Assembly: GCA_003862155.1 (NCBI GenBank) | Contig: QOUV01000003.1 | Span: 1-64,000 of the forward strand | Length of the DNA stretch: 64,000 nt | Origin: Lachnospiraceae bacterium | GTDB taxonomy: Bacteria > Bacillota > Clostridia > Lachnospirales > Lachnospiraceae | Reading direction: 5' to 3' | Part shown: positions 16,456 to 25,176 of the stretch, one piece after another | Layout: every line of letters starts with the position of its first letter | Position numbering within the stretch: the first letter of the stretch is position 1 | Notes under the pieces: model-generated | What the model was told of the DNA's origin: nothing | Seen by the model: only the letters and a program-made list of their open reading frames with translations | Database searches by the model: none | Program-made: the position numbers and the translations under genes

Positions 16456-17102
16456 GAGATACAGACGATATGATCACGGTAGCTCTTGGGAAGGGCCGGC
16501 TCGCCAAAAAGGCGATGGGGCTTTTTGACAGCATTGGCTTGGGAGTCGAGGAGATCCACGATCCTGACACGAGGAAACTTATTTTTACAAATGAAGAGGA
16601 ACACATCAGGTATTTCTTATCCAAGGGGCCTGACGTTCCGACCTATGTAGAGTACGGTTCAGCAGATATCGGAATCGTAGGAGAGGATACGATTCTGGAA
16701 GAAAACCGCAATATTTACGAGGTCTTAGACCTCGGTTTCGGAAAATGCCGTATGTGCATCGCTGGACCTGAGAGCGCCAGAGAGCTTCTCGATTCCTCGC
16801 ACTTTATCCGGGTGGCTACGAAGTACCCGCGGATCGCGAAGAACTACTTTTACAATCAGAAGCACCAGACCGTAGAGATCATCAAGCTGAACGGTTCGAT
16901 AGAACTTGCTCCGATAGTCGGGCTTTCCGAGGTCATTTGTGATATAGTAGAGACTGGCAACACCCTCCGTGAAAACGGACTCGTAGTTTTGGAAGAGGTC
17001 GCTCCTCTTTCGGCGAGAGTTGTCGTAAATCAGGTCTCCATGAAGATGAAGAACGCACGCATTACAGAGATCATTGACAAACTTCAGAAACAGGTTCAAT
17101 AG
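16452..17102 (+). CDS. hisG: ATP phosphoribosyltransferase catalytic subunit (short form)
   Basis: A 216-residue HisG_S enzyme catalysing the first step of histidine synthesis, joining ATP and PRPP. The N-terminus ITVALGKGRLAKKAMGLF and the PRPP-binding segment CDIVETGNTLRENGL are present. The C-terminal regulatory domain of long HisG is missing, as expected beside hisZ. ATG 16470 is a possible second start. Confidence 0.95.
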   Translation: MRDTDDMITVALGKGRLAKKAMGLFDSIGLGVEEIHDPDTRKLIFTNEEEHIRYFLSKGPDVPTYVEYGSADIGIVGEDTILEENRNIYEVLDLGFGKCRMCIAGPESARELLDSSHFIRVATKYPRIAKNYFYNQKHQTVEIIKLNGSIELAPIVGLSEVICDIVETGNTLRENGLVVLEEVAPLSARVVVNQVSMKMKNARITEIIDKLQKQVQ

Positions 17103-17131
17103 CATAAAGTTTCAATCAGAAGGACAGGAAA

Positions 17132-18424
17132 ATGGAAATAGAAAAGTTAAACGAAGAAAACATCAAGACACTGCTCACAAAACTTTTAAAGAGAAGCCCG
17201 ATAAGCTACGGCAGGTACGAGGCTTCAGTTAACGAGATCATCAAAAACATCCGTGAGAGAGGAGATGCGGCCGTTTTCGAGCTCGAGAAGAAGTTTGACA
17301 AAGTCGACCTCACTCCTGAGAATATCCGCGTCTCAGACGAAGAAATCAAAGAGGCCTACACAAAGGTCGACGAAAAGCTCTTAAACGTCATCAGAAAATC
17401 ATTAAAAAATATCCGCTCATTCCACGAGAAGCAGAGACAGAACAGCTGGTTTACTACAGATGAGAAGGGAATTTTCTTAGGACAGAAGGTTACCCCTATC
17501 GCCATAGCGGGTGTCTATGTACCGGGTGGAAAGGCCGCTTACCCTTCATCAGTCCTTATGAACATCGTTCCTGCCAAGGTCGCAGGAGTTCCAAGGATCG
17601 TTATGTGCACCCCTCCAGGAGCTGATGGCAAAATTTATCCTCCTACACTTGTAGCTGCTCACGAGGCAGGAGCCGATGAGATATACAAGGTTGGTGGAGC
17701 TCAGGCCATAGCTGCTATGGCTTTTGGAACTGAGTCAGTGCCGAAGGTAGATAAGATCGTAGGACCTGGCAACATCTACGTTGCCCTGGCAAAGAAGGCA
17801 GTTTTCGGATATGTAAGCATCGACTCCATCGCAGGACCTTCCGAGATCCTTATTCTCGCAGATGAGACAGCAAATGCCCACTATGTAGCAGCCGACCTGC
17901 TGTCACAGGCAGAGCACGATGAACTTGCAGCTGCAAACCTTATCACTACAAGCGAGCAGCTCGCAAAGGACGTATCCAGAGAGATAGACGGATATCTGCC
18001 AAAGCTCTCGAGAGCTGATATTATCAGGAAATCCCTTGAAAATTACGGACATCTTTTCGTAGCAGAGAATAAAGAGGACGCTTACGATGCTGTAAACCAG
18101 ATCGCATCTGAGCACCTTGAGATCGTGACCAAAGACCCGTTCCTCGATATGACAAAGGTCAAAAACGCCGGAGCTATCTTCCTTGGTACCTGGTCATCAG
18201 AGCCACTTGGAGACTATTTCGCAGGACCAAACCATGTGCTTCCTACGAATGGCACTGCCAAATTCTTCTCAGCTCTCTGCGTAGACGACTTCGTAAAGAA
18301 ATCGAGCATTATCTCCTACAGCGAGGAAGCTCTAAGAGAGGCAGCAGGAGATATACAGGATTTCGCAGAGTGTGAGGGGCTTACGGCTCACGCCAATTCA
18401 GTAAAGGTAAGATTTGAGAAATGA
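17132..18424 (+). CDS. hisD: Histidinol dehydrogenase
   Basis: A 430-residue zinc enzyme performing the last two oxidations, histidinol to histidine. Characteristic segments are VYVPGGKAAYPSSVLMN, KVGGAQAIAAMAFGT, DSIAGPSEILILAD and LSQAEHDELA with metal and catalytic ligands, ending with GPNHVLPTNGTAKF. Its start follows GGACAGGAAA. Confidence 0.97.
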   Translation: MEIEKLNEENIKTLLTKLLKRSPISYGRYEASVNEIIKNIRERGDAAVFELEKKFDKVDLTPENIRVSDEEIKEAYTKVDEKLLNVIRKSLKNIRSFHEKQRQNSWFTTDEKGIFLGQKVTPIAIAGVYVPGGKAAYPSSVLMNIVPAKVAGVPRIVMCTPPGADGKIYPPTLVAAHEAGADEIYKVGGAQAIAAMAFGTESVPKVDKIVGPGNIYVALAKKAVFGYVSIDSIAGPSEILILADETANAHYVAADLLSQAEHDELAAANLITTSEQLAKDVSREIDGYLPKLSRADIIRKSLENYGHLFVAENKEDAYDAVNQIASEHLEIVTKDPFLDMTKVKNAGAIFLGTWSSEPLGDYFAGPNHVLPTNGTAKFFSALCVDDFVKKSSIISYSEEALREAAGDIQDFAECEGLTAHANSVKVRFEK

Positions 18425-19008
18425 ACAGAACTGCCACAGTAAAGAGAAAAACAGGGGAAACTGATATCGAGGTCACTATCGATCTCGATGGAAGCGGAAA
18501 CTACACGCTAGATACAGGCATTGGTTTTTTTGACCATATGCTGAGTGAATTTGCGCGCCACGGACTTTTTGACCTGACGCTCAAATGCAAAGGCGACCTC
18601 GATGTCGACTGCCATCACACTATAGAGGACTGCGGTATCGCCCTCGGTGAGGCGATAAAAGAGGCTCTGGGCGATAAAGGCGGAATCACCAGATTTGGTT
18701 CAAGTCTCCTTCCGATGGATGAGAGCCTTGTCCGTGTCGTAATAGACCTTTGCGGCAGACCGTACCTGATTTTTAATGAGGAGTTTAAAAACGACAGAGT
18801 CGGCAATTTCGATACCGAGATGGTCAAGGACTTCTTCTATGCGATATCGTATTCAGCTATGATGAATATCGACATAGACGAGCTTCACGGTGAAAATTCG
18901 CACCACATTATCGAAGCTACATTTAAAGCTTTCGGTCGCGCTTTGAGGGAAGCAGTATCGAAAGACCCAAGAATAAAGGGAGTTTTATCTACTAAAGGGA
19001 AACTGTAA
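18421..19008 (+). CDS. hisB: Imidazoleglycerol-phosphate dehydratase
   Basis: A 195-residue single-domain HisB (no phosphatase half) for step six of the pathway. The two metal-binding repeats are visible: FFDHMLSEFARHG with DCHHTIEDCGIALGEA, and HGENSHHIIEATFKAFGRAL. Overlaps hisD by 4 bp and the next gene by 1 bp. Confidence 0.97.
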   Translation: MNRTATVKRKTGETDIEVTIDLDGSGNYTLDTGIGFFDHMLSEFARHGLFDLTLKCKGDLDVDCHHTIEDCGIALGEAIKEALGDKGGITRFGSSLLPMDESLVRVVIDLCGRPYLIFNEEFKNDRVGNFDTEMVKDFFYAISYSAMMNIDIDELHGENSHHIIEATFKAFGRALREAVSKDPRIKGVLSTKGKL

Positions 19009-20282
19009 TGGAACAGAAAAATATAGTTGCTACTATCTACATTAAAGACGGAAAAGCGGTAAGGACCCGCAGCGATTTTTCAAATCCGAGAAATGCGGTG
19101 GATCTTGCTTTAAGTTACAATGACAGTGGCGTTGACAAGATATTTCTTGTCGACCTCTCGGAAGACGAGAGCGAGCATTTAAAGAACCTTACGATCATCA
19201 GAAATATCAACCGACTGATCGATGTAAAGACTGCAGGAGCCGGCAATATCAAGCGTCTCGACGATGTGAAACTTTTCCTGTATGCAGGCTGCCGTGAGGT
19301 TATTTTAAATGGTGGAAAATCCGAGACGCTCTGCCTCGTAAAAGAGGCCGCCGAGCGTTTTGGGAAGGACAAGATTCTCGTATCGGTAGACAATGTAAAT
19401 TTTGCATTCAAGACCAGAAGTTATATCAAAGACTGTGTCCACGAGCTCGTTCTTATGACCCCGGAGCTCGCCACCGCGATTGAAAATATCACTTCGACAC
19501 CTTATATCCTAAGGCAGGATCAGTACGATCTCGATAAGATAACAGAGCTCTTGTCGTCTGAATCTATCCGCGGCATTTACGGTATCTTTATCGATGAGGA
19601 CGACACGGATATCATGAAGCTTAAGTCGACGCTCTCAGATCAGGGCATACTTATGGACAATTTCGAGCCAAAGCTCCACTGGTCTGATCTGAAGACCAAC
19701 AGCGACGGACTTGTCCCTGTAATTGCGCAGGACTATCAGACCGGATTTGTCTATATGCTGGCTTACATGAACGAAGAGGCATTTAATACAACGATCCGCA
19801 TCGGAAAGATGACCTACTGGAGCAGGAGCCGAAAGGAGCTCTGGACGAAGGGCCTCACATCGGGGCACATCCAGTATGTAAAGAGCCTTACAGCCGACTG
19901 CGACTACGATACGATCCTCGCAAAGATCTCTCAGGTCGGAGGAATAGCCTGCCACACTGGCGCTCCATCGTGCTTTTTTAATAATATTATTCAAAAAGAG
20001 TACGTCGACCGTGCACCGCAGAAGATCTTTGAGAATACCTTAAAAGAGATCATCAGTGAGAGAAATACCGATTCGAGTGTCAAAGAGAAATTTGATATTG
20101 GCATGGACAGCATCCTCTCTAAGATCGGCGAGGAAGCGGCTGAAGTTATTATTGCCGGAAAAGACAGTAACAAGCAGGAGATAATCCACGAGATCACTGA
20201 TCTGATCTATAACCTGATGTTTCTGATGAGTGACAATGAGATCACCTGGGATGACATCACAACAGAACTGGCTACAAGATGA
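19008..20282 (+). CDS. hisIE: HisF-like barrel fused to HisI-HisE (cyclohydrolase/pyrophosphohydrolase)
   Basis: A 424-residue fusion. Residues about 1-215 form a HisA/HisF-type half of the protein (IYIKDGKAVRTRSD; GAGNIKRLDDVKLFLYAG; ILVSVDN). In HisA/HisF the first strand normally has an Asp (x-D-x-K-DG); here that position is Tyr (IYIKDG), so this barrel is probably not an active cyclase or isomerase. Residues about 230-335 are PRA-cyclohydrolase (YMLAYMNEEA, ADCDYDTILAKI, GIACHTGAPSCFF). Residues about 345-424 are PRA-pyrophosphohydrolase (SKIGEEAAEVIIAGK, HEITDLIYNLMFLM). True hisA, hisF, hisH and hisC are not in this operon. HisIE activity is near certain; the barrel may be structural or regulatory. 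Confidence 0.9.
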   Translation: MEQKNIVATIYIKDGKAVRTRSDFSNPRNAVDLALSYNDSGVDKIFLVDLSEDESEHLKNLTIIRNINRLIDVKTAGAGNIKRLDDVKLFLYAGCREVILNGGKSETLCLVKEAAERFGKDKILVSVDNVNFAFKTRSYIKDCVHELVLMTPELATAIENITSTPYILRQDQYDLDKITELLSSESIRGIYGIFIDEDDTDIMKLKSTLSDQGILMDNFEPKLHWSDLKTNSDGLVPVIAQDYQTGFVYMLAYMNEEAFNTTIRIGKMTYWSRSRKELWTKGLTSGHIQYVKSLTADCDYDTILAKISQVGGIACHTGAPSCFFNNIIQKEYVDRAPQKIFENTLKEIISERNTDSSVKEKFDIGMDSILSKIGEEAAEVIIAGKDSNKQEIIHEITDLIYNLMFLMSDNEITWDDITTELATR

Positions 20283-22150
20283 GAAAAACAGCACTTACCG
20301 ACGATATACTGATGCAGATTGAAGAACCTGGCCGGTATATCGGAAACGAAATAAATTCTACCATGAAAGACAAGTCGCAGGTTTCACTGCGGTTTGCCTT
20401 TTGTTTTCCAGATGTTTATGAGATCGGCATGAGCCATCTCGGCATACAGATTCTCTACGAAATGTTCAACCGCAGGAGGGACGTATGGTGCGAGAGAGTC
20501 TATTCACCGTGGCCTGATCTGGCCGCGATAATGAAAGAACGGGATATTCCACTCTTTGCACTCGAGTCCCAGGATCCGATCAGGGATTTTGATTTCCTCG
20601 GGATTACTCTGCAGTACGAGATGTGTTACACGAATATCCTTCAGGCGCTGGACCTGTCGAAAATCCCCCTTCACTCAACAGAGCGTTCCAACGATGACCC
20701 GATCGTTATCGGGGGAGGGCCATGCGCTTTTAACCCTGAGCCGATAGCCGTATTTTTCGATATGTTCTATATCGGAGAAGGAGAAAATCAGTACAACAGG
20801 CTGTTCGACCTCTATATTTCGATGAAAAAGAGCGGCAGTTATTCGAGGAAAGCCTTCCTCCGAAAAGCCGCTGAAATCCCTGGAATCTATGTCCCGTCTC
20901 TTTACGATGTCACATACAACGCAGACGGAACAATACAGAAATTCTATCCTTTAGAGGAGGGGGTGCCGGAAACAGTAGAGCGTCAGGTCGATACTGACTT
21001 AAACGGCAGCCCTTATCCGGCAAAGCCTGTAATCCCCTATGTCAGGGCGACTCAGGACAGGGTAGTACTGGAAGTCATGCGCGGCTGCATCAGAGGCTGC
21101 CGTTTCTGCCAGGCTGGAATGATATACCGCCCATGCAGGCAGAAGTCACTTGACATATTAAAAAAATATGCGGTAGAGATGCTTGAAAATACAGGCTTTG
21201 ACGAGATATCCTTAAGTTCTCTGTCTACCAGTGACTTTGAACAGCTGCCTGAGCTTATGGATTTTCTTATAGACGAGTGCAGCAGGAGAAAAATAAACAT
21301 AACGCTCCCATCTCTCCGTATCGATTCCTTCTCTCTCGATGTCATGAGCAAAGTCCAGGATATCAAGAGAAGCTCACTGACTTTCGCGGCTGAAGCCGGA
21401 AGCCAGAGGATGAGAGATGTCATAAACAAGGGACTTACAGTCGAAAATATCATGAACGGCGCCAGAGAGGCCTTCCTGGGCGGCTGGAAAAAGGTCAAGT
21501 TCTACTTTATGCTCGGCCTTCCGACAGAGACAGATGACGACGTAAAGGCTATCCCGGATCTCGCTGAACAGATCGCCCACCTCTACTATGATCTTCTCCC
21601 AGACAAAAAGACCAGAGGCGGCAGATGCCAGATAAATATCTCTACATCATTTTTCGTGCCGAAACCATTTACGCCATTCCAGTGGGCTACGATGTGCACT
21701 CCGGAGGAATATCTGCGCAAGGCATCGGTCGTAAACCACAGAATGAAGGAAGAGCCAAACCACAAGAGCCTTTCTTACCAGTGGCACGATGCAAAGACCA
21801 CTGTTCTCGAGGGCATTTTTGCAAGAGGCGACAGAAAGATTGCTGAAGTGATAGAGTACGCCTACAGACACGGCTGCTGTTTTGACGCGTGGAACGAATA
21901 CTTTCACCCTGAGATCTGGGACGAGGCTTTCTTATCCTGCGGCATAGATCCCGATTTCTATACTTTAAGAGAGCGTGACACCTCTGAGGTCCTCCCGTGG
22001 GATTTCATAGACGCCGGCGTCTCGAGAAAGTTCTTAGAAAACGAGTGGGACCGCGCGACTGGCGGGCAGCAGATAACGCCTAACTGCCGCGAGAAATGCT
22101 CCGGCTGCGGATGCAGACAGTACAGATCGGGGGTTTGCTATGGATATTAG
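20279..22150 (+). CDS. TIGR03960-type B12-binding-like radical SAM protein
   Basis: A 623-residue protein. An N-terminal cobalamin-binding-like domain (FAFCFPDVYEIGMSHLGIQI) precedes the radical-SAM core with the cluster motif RGCIRGCRFCQAG. The C-terminus has a Cys-rich end (CREKCSGCGCRQ). The family travels with the TIGR03936 partner encoded next and with RNase G; its reaction is not established, although tRNA or ribosome modification is often suspected. It overlaps hisIE by 4 bp and the partner by 11 bp. Confidence 0.9.
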   Translation: MRKTALTDDILMQIEEPGRYIGNEINSTMKDKSQVSLRFAFCFPDVYEIGMSHLGIQILYEMFNRRRDVWCERVYSPWPDLAAIMKERDIPLFALESQDPIRDFDFLGITLQYEMCYTNILQALDLSKIPLHSTERSNDDPIVIGGGPCAFNPEPIAVFFDMFYIGEGENQYNRLFDLYISMKKSGSYSRKAFLRKAAEIPGIYVPSLYDVTYNADGTIQKFYPLEEGVPETVERQVDTDLNGSPYPAKPVIPYVRATQDRVVLEVMRGCIRGCRFCQAGMIYRPCRQKSLDILKKYAVEMLENTGFDEISLSSLSTSDFEQLPELMDFLIDECSRRKINITLPSLRIDSFSLDVMSKVQDIKRSSLTFAAEAGSQRMRDVINKGLTVENIMNGAREAFLGGWKKVKFYFMLGLPTETDDDVKAIPDLAEQIAHLYYDLLPDKKTRGGRCQINISTSFFVPKPFTPFQWATMCTPEEYLRKASVVNHRMKEEPNHKSLSYQWHDAKTTVLEGIFARGDRKIAEVIEYAYRHGCCFDAWNEYFHPEIWDEAFLSCGIDPDFYTLRERDTSEVLPWDFIDAGVSRKFLENEWDRATGGQQITPNCREKCSGCGCRQYRSGVCYGY

Positions 22151-22907
22151 AGTAAAATTTACAAAATTTGGCCCTGTAAAATACGTCGGGCACCTCGATC
22201 TGATGAGATATTTCCAGAAGGCTCTGCGTCGAAGCGGACTGCCACTTACATTTACAAAGGGGTTTTCACCTCATCCGGTGCTCTCGTTTGCCTCTCCACT
22301 TGGAGTCGGCATTACGAGCGAGGGCGAGTACATGGACTTTTCAATCGAGTTTGCCTTGCCAGTCGATGAGATACAACAGAAACTTTCTTCACAGATGGCA
22401 TATGGAGTTGAGATACGATCCGTTACAGAAAGGCACGATTCGAGAAAGGCCATGGCAGAGCTTATGGGAGCCTCCTATCTCGTCTATTTTAAAAAAATAT
22501 CAGACGACTTTACTTTTGACACCTCGGCTATAAAGTCAGTGATCGATTCGAAAGTAAAAAAAGCCTCCTCACTTGTCGTTACAAAAAAGACCAAAAAGAG
22601 TGAGCGGGAAGTAGATCTTCTCCCGCTGATCTATGATATCGACGTTTACGACCGTTTCCCGGCGGAAAAGCGTGACCACTATATCCCGGATTGGAAAGAC
22701 AACGGATTTTTACTCTCTGAAAATGATCCGGCCATCTATATGAAAGTCTGTGCGAAAAGTTCCGACAATCTGAAGCCTGAGCTTCTGATGAACTCACTTT
22801 TTAATGAAAATGACACAGAAGACCTCTTCACCATCGGCATTCACAGGCTCGATATGTTTACGACAAACGAGGCAGGAAAGCTGGTTCCGCTGGGAGAAAA
22901 AGCATGA
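22140..22907 (+). CDS. TIGR03936 (DUF2344) radical-SAM-linked protein
   Basis: A 255-residue protein with the signature start DIRVKFTKFGPVKYVGHLD and then SGLPLTFTKGFSPHP, SFASPLGVG. In many Firmicutes this is fused to or directly follows the TIGR03960 protein, as here. No catalytic residues are known; a substrate-binding or RNA-binding subunit is plausible. Overlaps rng by 4 bp. Confidence 0.88.
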   Translation: MDIRVKFTKFGPVKYVGHLDLMRYFQKALRRSGLPLTFTKGFSPHPVLSFASPLGVGITSEGEYMDFSIEFALPVDEIQQKLSSQMAYGVEIRSVTERHDSRKAMAELMGASYLVYFKKISDDFTFDTSAIKSVIDSKVKKASSLVVTKKTKKSEREVDLLPLIYDIDVYDRFPAEKRDHYIPDWKDNGFLLSENDPAIYMKVCAKSSDNLKPELLMNSLFNENDTEDLFTIGIHRLDMFTTNEAGKLVPLGEKA

Positions 22908-24100
22908 ACGTGACAGATTGCTTTTTAGTCTACGATCATCTCGAAATAAAAGGCCATCCTTTTATGGTCCTGGCATGCTTCAGGGAAAGCGACAAAAAGC
23001 TTATCTACATCAGATATTTCGATCAGAGCAGGAAATCTCTCGTCGGAAACGTATACTCTGCGAGGGTCGAAAAGAAAGTCCCGGGAGTCGGTGTATTTCT
23101 GGTGATTCCTGAGGGCCATGCCTTTGTAAAGGAAAAGGATGCTAAAAATCCCGTCTACATAAAAAGACAGAGCCCCAGAAAAGAACTCTCGGAAGGCGAC
23201 CTAGTCCTGATCCAGATTAAGAAGGATGCGATAAAGACAAAGGAGCCGGAGGCCACTTTTTCAATAGAGCTGTCAACGCCTTATTTTGTGATAAGGCGCC
23301 CCGGAAGCGGCGTATCATTTTCAAAGAAACTGAAAAGAGAAGACAGAGAGAGGTTTTCCCAGATCTCCCTTGAGAAAAGTTCTCTTCTTATAAGAACTGC
23401 TGCTTCCAGACTAGACGAAAATGAGCTTTATCAGAAGATTTCATCAGAAAATAAAAAGCTGGAGCAGATTTTTTCAGATGGAAAGAATCACACCTCGCCG
23501 GCTTTGGTCTTTGAAGACCTGGATATCTTAAATACTCTTCTTACCGCGTTTCCTTTCGCGGCAAATCGCCTTAACGTTACAAAGATAAAGACAGGTGACA
23601 CAGATATCTGCGAAAAGCTCGGAAGCTGCGGAGAATTTTACAAAGATGAAGGGCTCTCACTCTTAGATCTCTACCGGATAAGGACTATAACCGAACGGCT
23701 TTTAAGCAAAACCGTATGGCTTAGCAGCGGCGCCAATATTATTATAGAGCAGACCGAGGCGCTTACCGTAATCGATGTAAACAGCGCCAGGGCAAAAAAG
23801 TCCCTGCCTGTTTCTGTAAACAGGGAAGCGGCAGCTGCAATCGCAGAGCAGATTCGGCTTAGAAACCTGTCTGGCATTATAATAATAGACTTTATGAAAA
23901 TGAGCTCTGATGATGAGAGAGGACAGATCATTTCACTGATGAGATCTCTCACAAAGTCCGATTTTGCAAAGGTAAATGTAGAAGATTTTACAAAACTCGG
24001 GCTCTTAGAACTCACCAGAGAAAAAATATTCCCGTCCGTGAAACAGACCTTGACAAGTGTTTTGCATCGTGATATTATATCTGATGTTGACGCCCAGTGA
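22904..24100 (+). CDS. rng: Ribonuclease G/E family protein
   Basis: A 398-residue RNase E/G catalytic region. An S1-like domain lies near residues 37-110 (GNVYSARVEKKVPGVGVFLV). The two metal-binding aspartates are in TVIDVNSARAKK and IIIIDFMKMSSDDER. It is short, lacks the C-terminal zinc-link cysteines and extra domains of RNase E, and therefore resembles the small Clostridial forms. The rplU promoter is embedded in its 3' end. Confidence 0.88.
   Translation: MNVTDCFLVYDHLEIKGHPFMVLACFRESDKKLIYIRYFDQSRKSLVGNVYSARVEKKVPGVGVFLVIPEGHAFVKEKDAKNPVYIKRQSPRKELSEGDLVLIQIKKDAIKTKEPEATFSIELSTPYFVIRRPGSGVSFSKKLKREDRERFSQISLEKSSLLIRTAASRLDENELYQKISSENKKLEQIFSDGKNHTSPALVFEDLDILNTLLTAFPFAANRLNVTKIKTGDTDICEKLGSCGEFYKDEGLSLLDLYRIRTITERLLSKTVWLSSGANIIIEQTEALTVIDVNSARAKKSLPVSVNREAAAAIAEQIRLRNLSGIIIIDFMKMSSDDERGQIISLMRSLTKSDFAKVNVEDFTKLGLLELTREKIFPSVKQTLTSVLHRDIISDVDAQ
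24050..24078 (+). promoter_or_regulatory. Promoter of the rplU-rpmA operon, inside rng
   Basis: TTGACA (24050-24055) and TATTAT (24073-24078) are separated by 17 bp. Both lie within the last codons of rng. Confidence 0.8.
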
Positions 24101-24178
24101 GGCTAGAAGTGTGTTTATTTTTAGACACCGCCGGATACTGGCGGAGGGAACATTTCGTTTCAGTTTAAGTACAGGAGG
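24085..24178 (+). promoter_or_regulatory. Candidate ribosomal protein L21 leader
   Basis: The roughly 100-base leader between the promoter and rplU holds a strong CCGCC...GGCGG hairpin (about 24128-24144) and ends with AGGAGG. Firmicute rplU operons usually carry an L21 leader RNA that L21 binds to repress its own synthesis. Position and hairpin fit; a covariance-model match was not possible here. Confidence 0.55.
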
Positions 24179-24184
24179 TTTAGA

Positions 24185-24493
24185 ATGTACGCAGTTATCG
24201 CAACAGGTGGAAAGCAGTACAAGGTTTCCGAGGGAGACGTTATCAGAGTCGAGAAGCTCGGAGCAAACGAGGGAGACAAGGTTTCTTTTGATCAGGTTCT
24301 TCTCGTTGGCGGAGATGAGACAAAGGTTGGAAATCCTACAGTAAGCGGAGCTACAGTTGAGGCTTCAGTCGTTAAGGAAGCAAGAGGCAAGAAGGTTATC
24401 GTTTACAAGTACAAGCCAAAGACAGGTTATCACAAGAAGAACGGACATCGTCAGTCATACACAGAGGTTAAGATCGAGAAGATCAACGCCTGA
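24185..24493 (+). CDS. rplU: 50S ribosomal protein L21
   Basis: A 102-residue L21: [17 protein letters not shown] at the start and [20 protein letters not shown] at the RNA-binding C-terminus. Preceded by AGGAGG. Followed immediately by the prp protease and rpmA, the invariant Firmicute order. Confidence 0.98.
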   Translation: MYAVIATGGKQYKVSEGDVIRVEKLGANEGDKVSFDQVLLVGGDETKVGNPTVSGATVEASVVKEARGKKVIVYKYKPKTGYHKKNGHRQSYTEVKIEKINA

Positions 24494-24816
24494 TGATCCG
24501 CGTTACAGTCACTAAGAACGGCAGCATCTATAAGAGCATTGAATCCAGCGGCCATGCGGGTTTTTACGATTACGGGAAGGACATCGTGTGTGCAGCAGCT
24601 TCAGTCCTTATCATAAACACGATTAACAGCATTGATCAGTTTACTGATACTCCGATCGATCTCACATCGGAGGACAGCGGTTATCTGAAGGCTGTATTCT
24701 CGAAAGGTTGTGATCAGAAGGCACAGGTGCTTTTGGATTCGATGGTATTGGGATTATCACAGATAGAGAAGCAGTACGGAAAGAAGTATCTTTCCATTCA
24801 CATTCAGGAGGACTAA
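24493..24816 (+). CDS. prp: Ribosomal-processing cysteine protease Prp
   Basis: A 107-residue YsxB/Prp protein. The catalytic pair is seen in SSGHAGF (His) and [13 protein letters not shown] (Cys). Prp removes the N-terminal extension of L27, and the neighbouring rpmA encodes exactly such an extension. Overlaps rplU by one base. Confidence 0.94.
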   Translation: MIRVTVTKNGSIYKSIESSGHAGFYDYGKDIVCAAASVLIINTINSIDQFTDTPIDLTSEDSGYLKAVFSKGCDQKAQVLLDSMVLGLSQIEKQYGKKYLSIHIQED

Positions 24817-24817
24817 T

Positions 24818-25102
24818 ATGTTAGAGTTAAATCTTCAGTTTTTCGCTCATAAAAAAGGAATGGGATCCACGAAGAACGGTCGTGATTCCGAGTCAAAGAG
24901 ATTAGGCGCCAAGAGAGCTGACGGTCAGTTCGTTAAGGCTGGAAACATCATCTACAGACAGCGCGGAACCAGGGTTCACCCAGGCACAAACGTTATGAAG
25001 GGTGGAGATGATACACTCTTCGCTACATCAGATGGTATTCTTCGTTTCGAGCGCAAGGGCAAGGACAAGAAGGTTGCCAGCGTTTACCCAGTAGCCGAGT
25101 AA
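24818..25102 (+). CDS. rpmA: 50S ribosomal protein L27 (precursor with cleavable extension)
   Basis: A 94-residue L27. The N-terminus [14 protein letters not shown] carries the LNLQFFA motif; Prp cleaves after it so that the mature protein can reach the peptidyl-transferase centre. [14 protein letters not shown] and [10 protein letters not shown] are typical L27 sequence. Confidence 0.98.
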   Translation: MLELNLQFFAHKKGMGSTKNGRDSESKRLGAKRADGQFVKAGNIIYRQRGTRVHPGTNVMKGGDDTLFATSDGILRFERKGKDKKVASVYPVAE

Positions 25103-25121
25103 TTTTTTAAATCGTACTTTC

Positions 25122-25165
25122 AGCCTGATCCTGCTTTTTAAGTGAGGTCAGGCTTTTTATTTTTC
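25122..25165 (+). terminator. Intrinsic terminator between rpmA and obgE
   Basis: AGCCTGA...TCAGGCT stem with an interrupted inner part, followed by TTTTTATTTTTC. It would limit read-through from the ribosomal genes into obgE. Confidence 0.75.
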
Positions 25166-25176
25166 AGGAGGTCATT

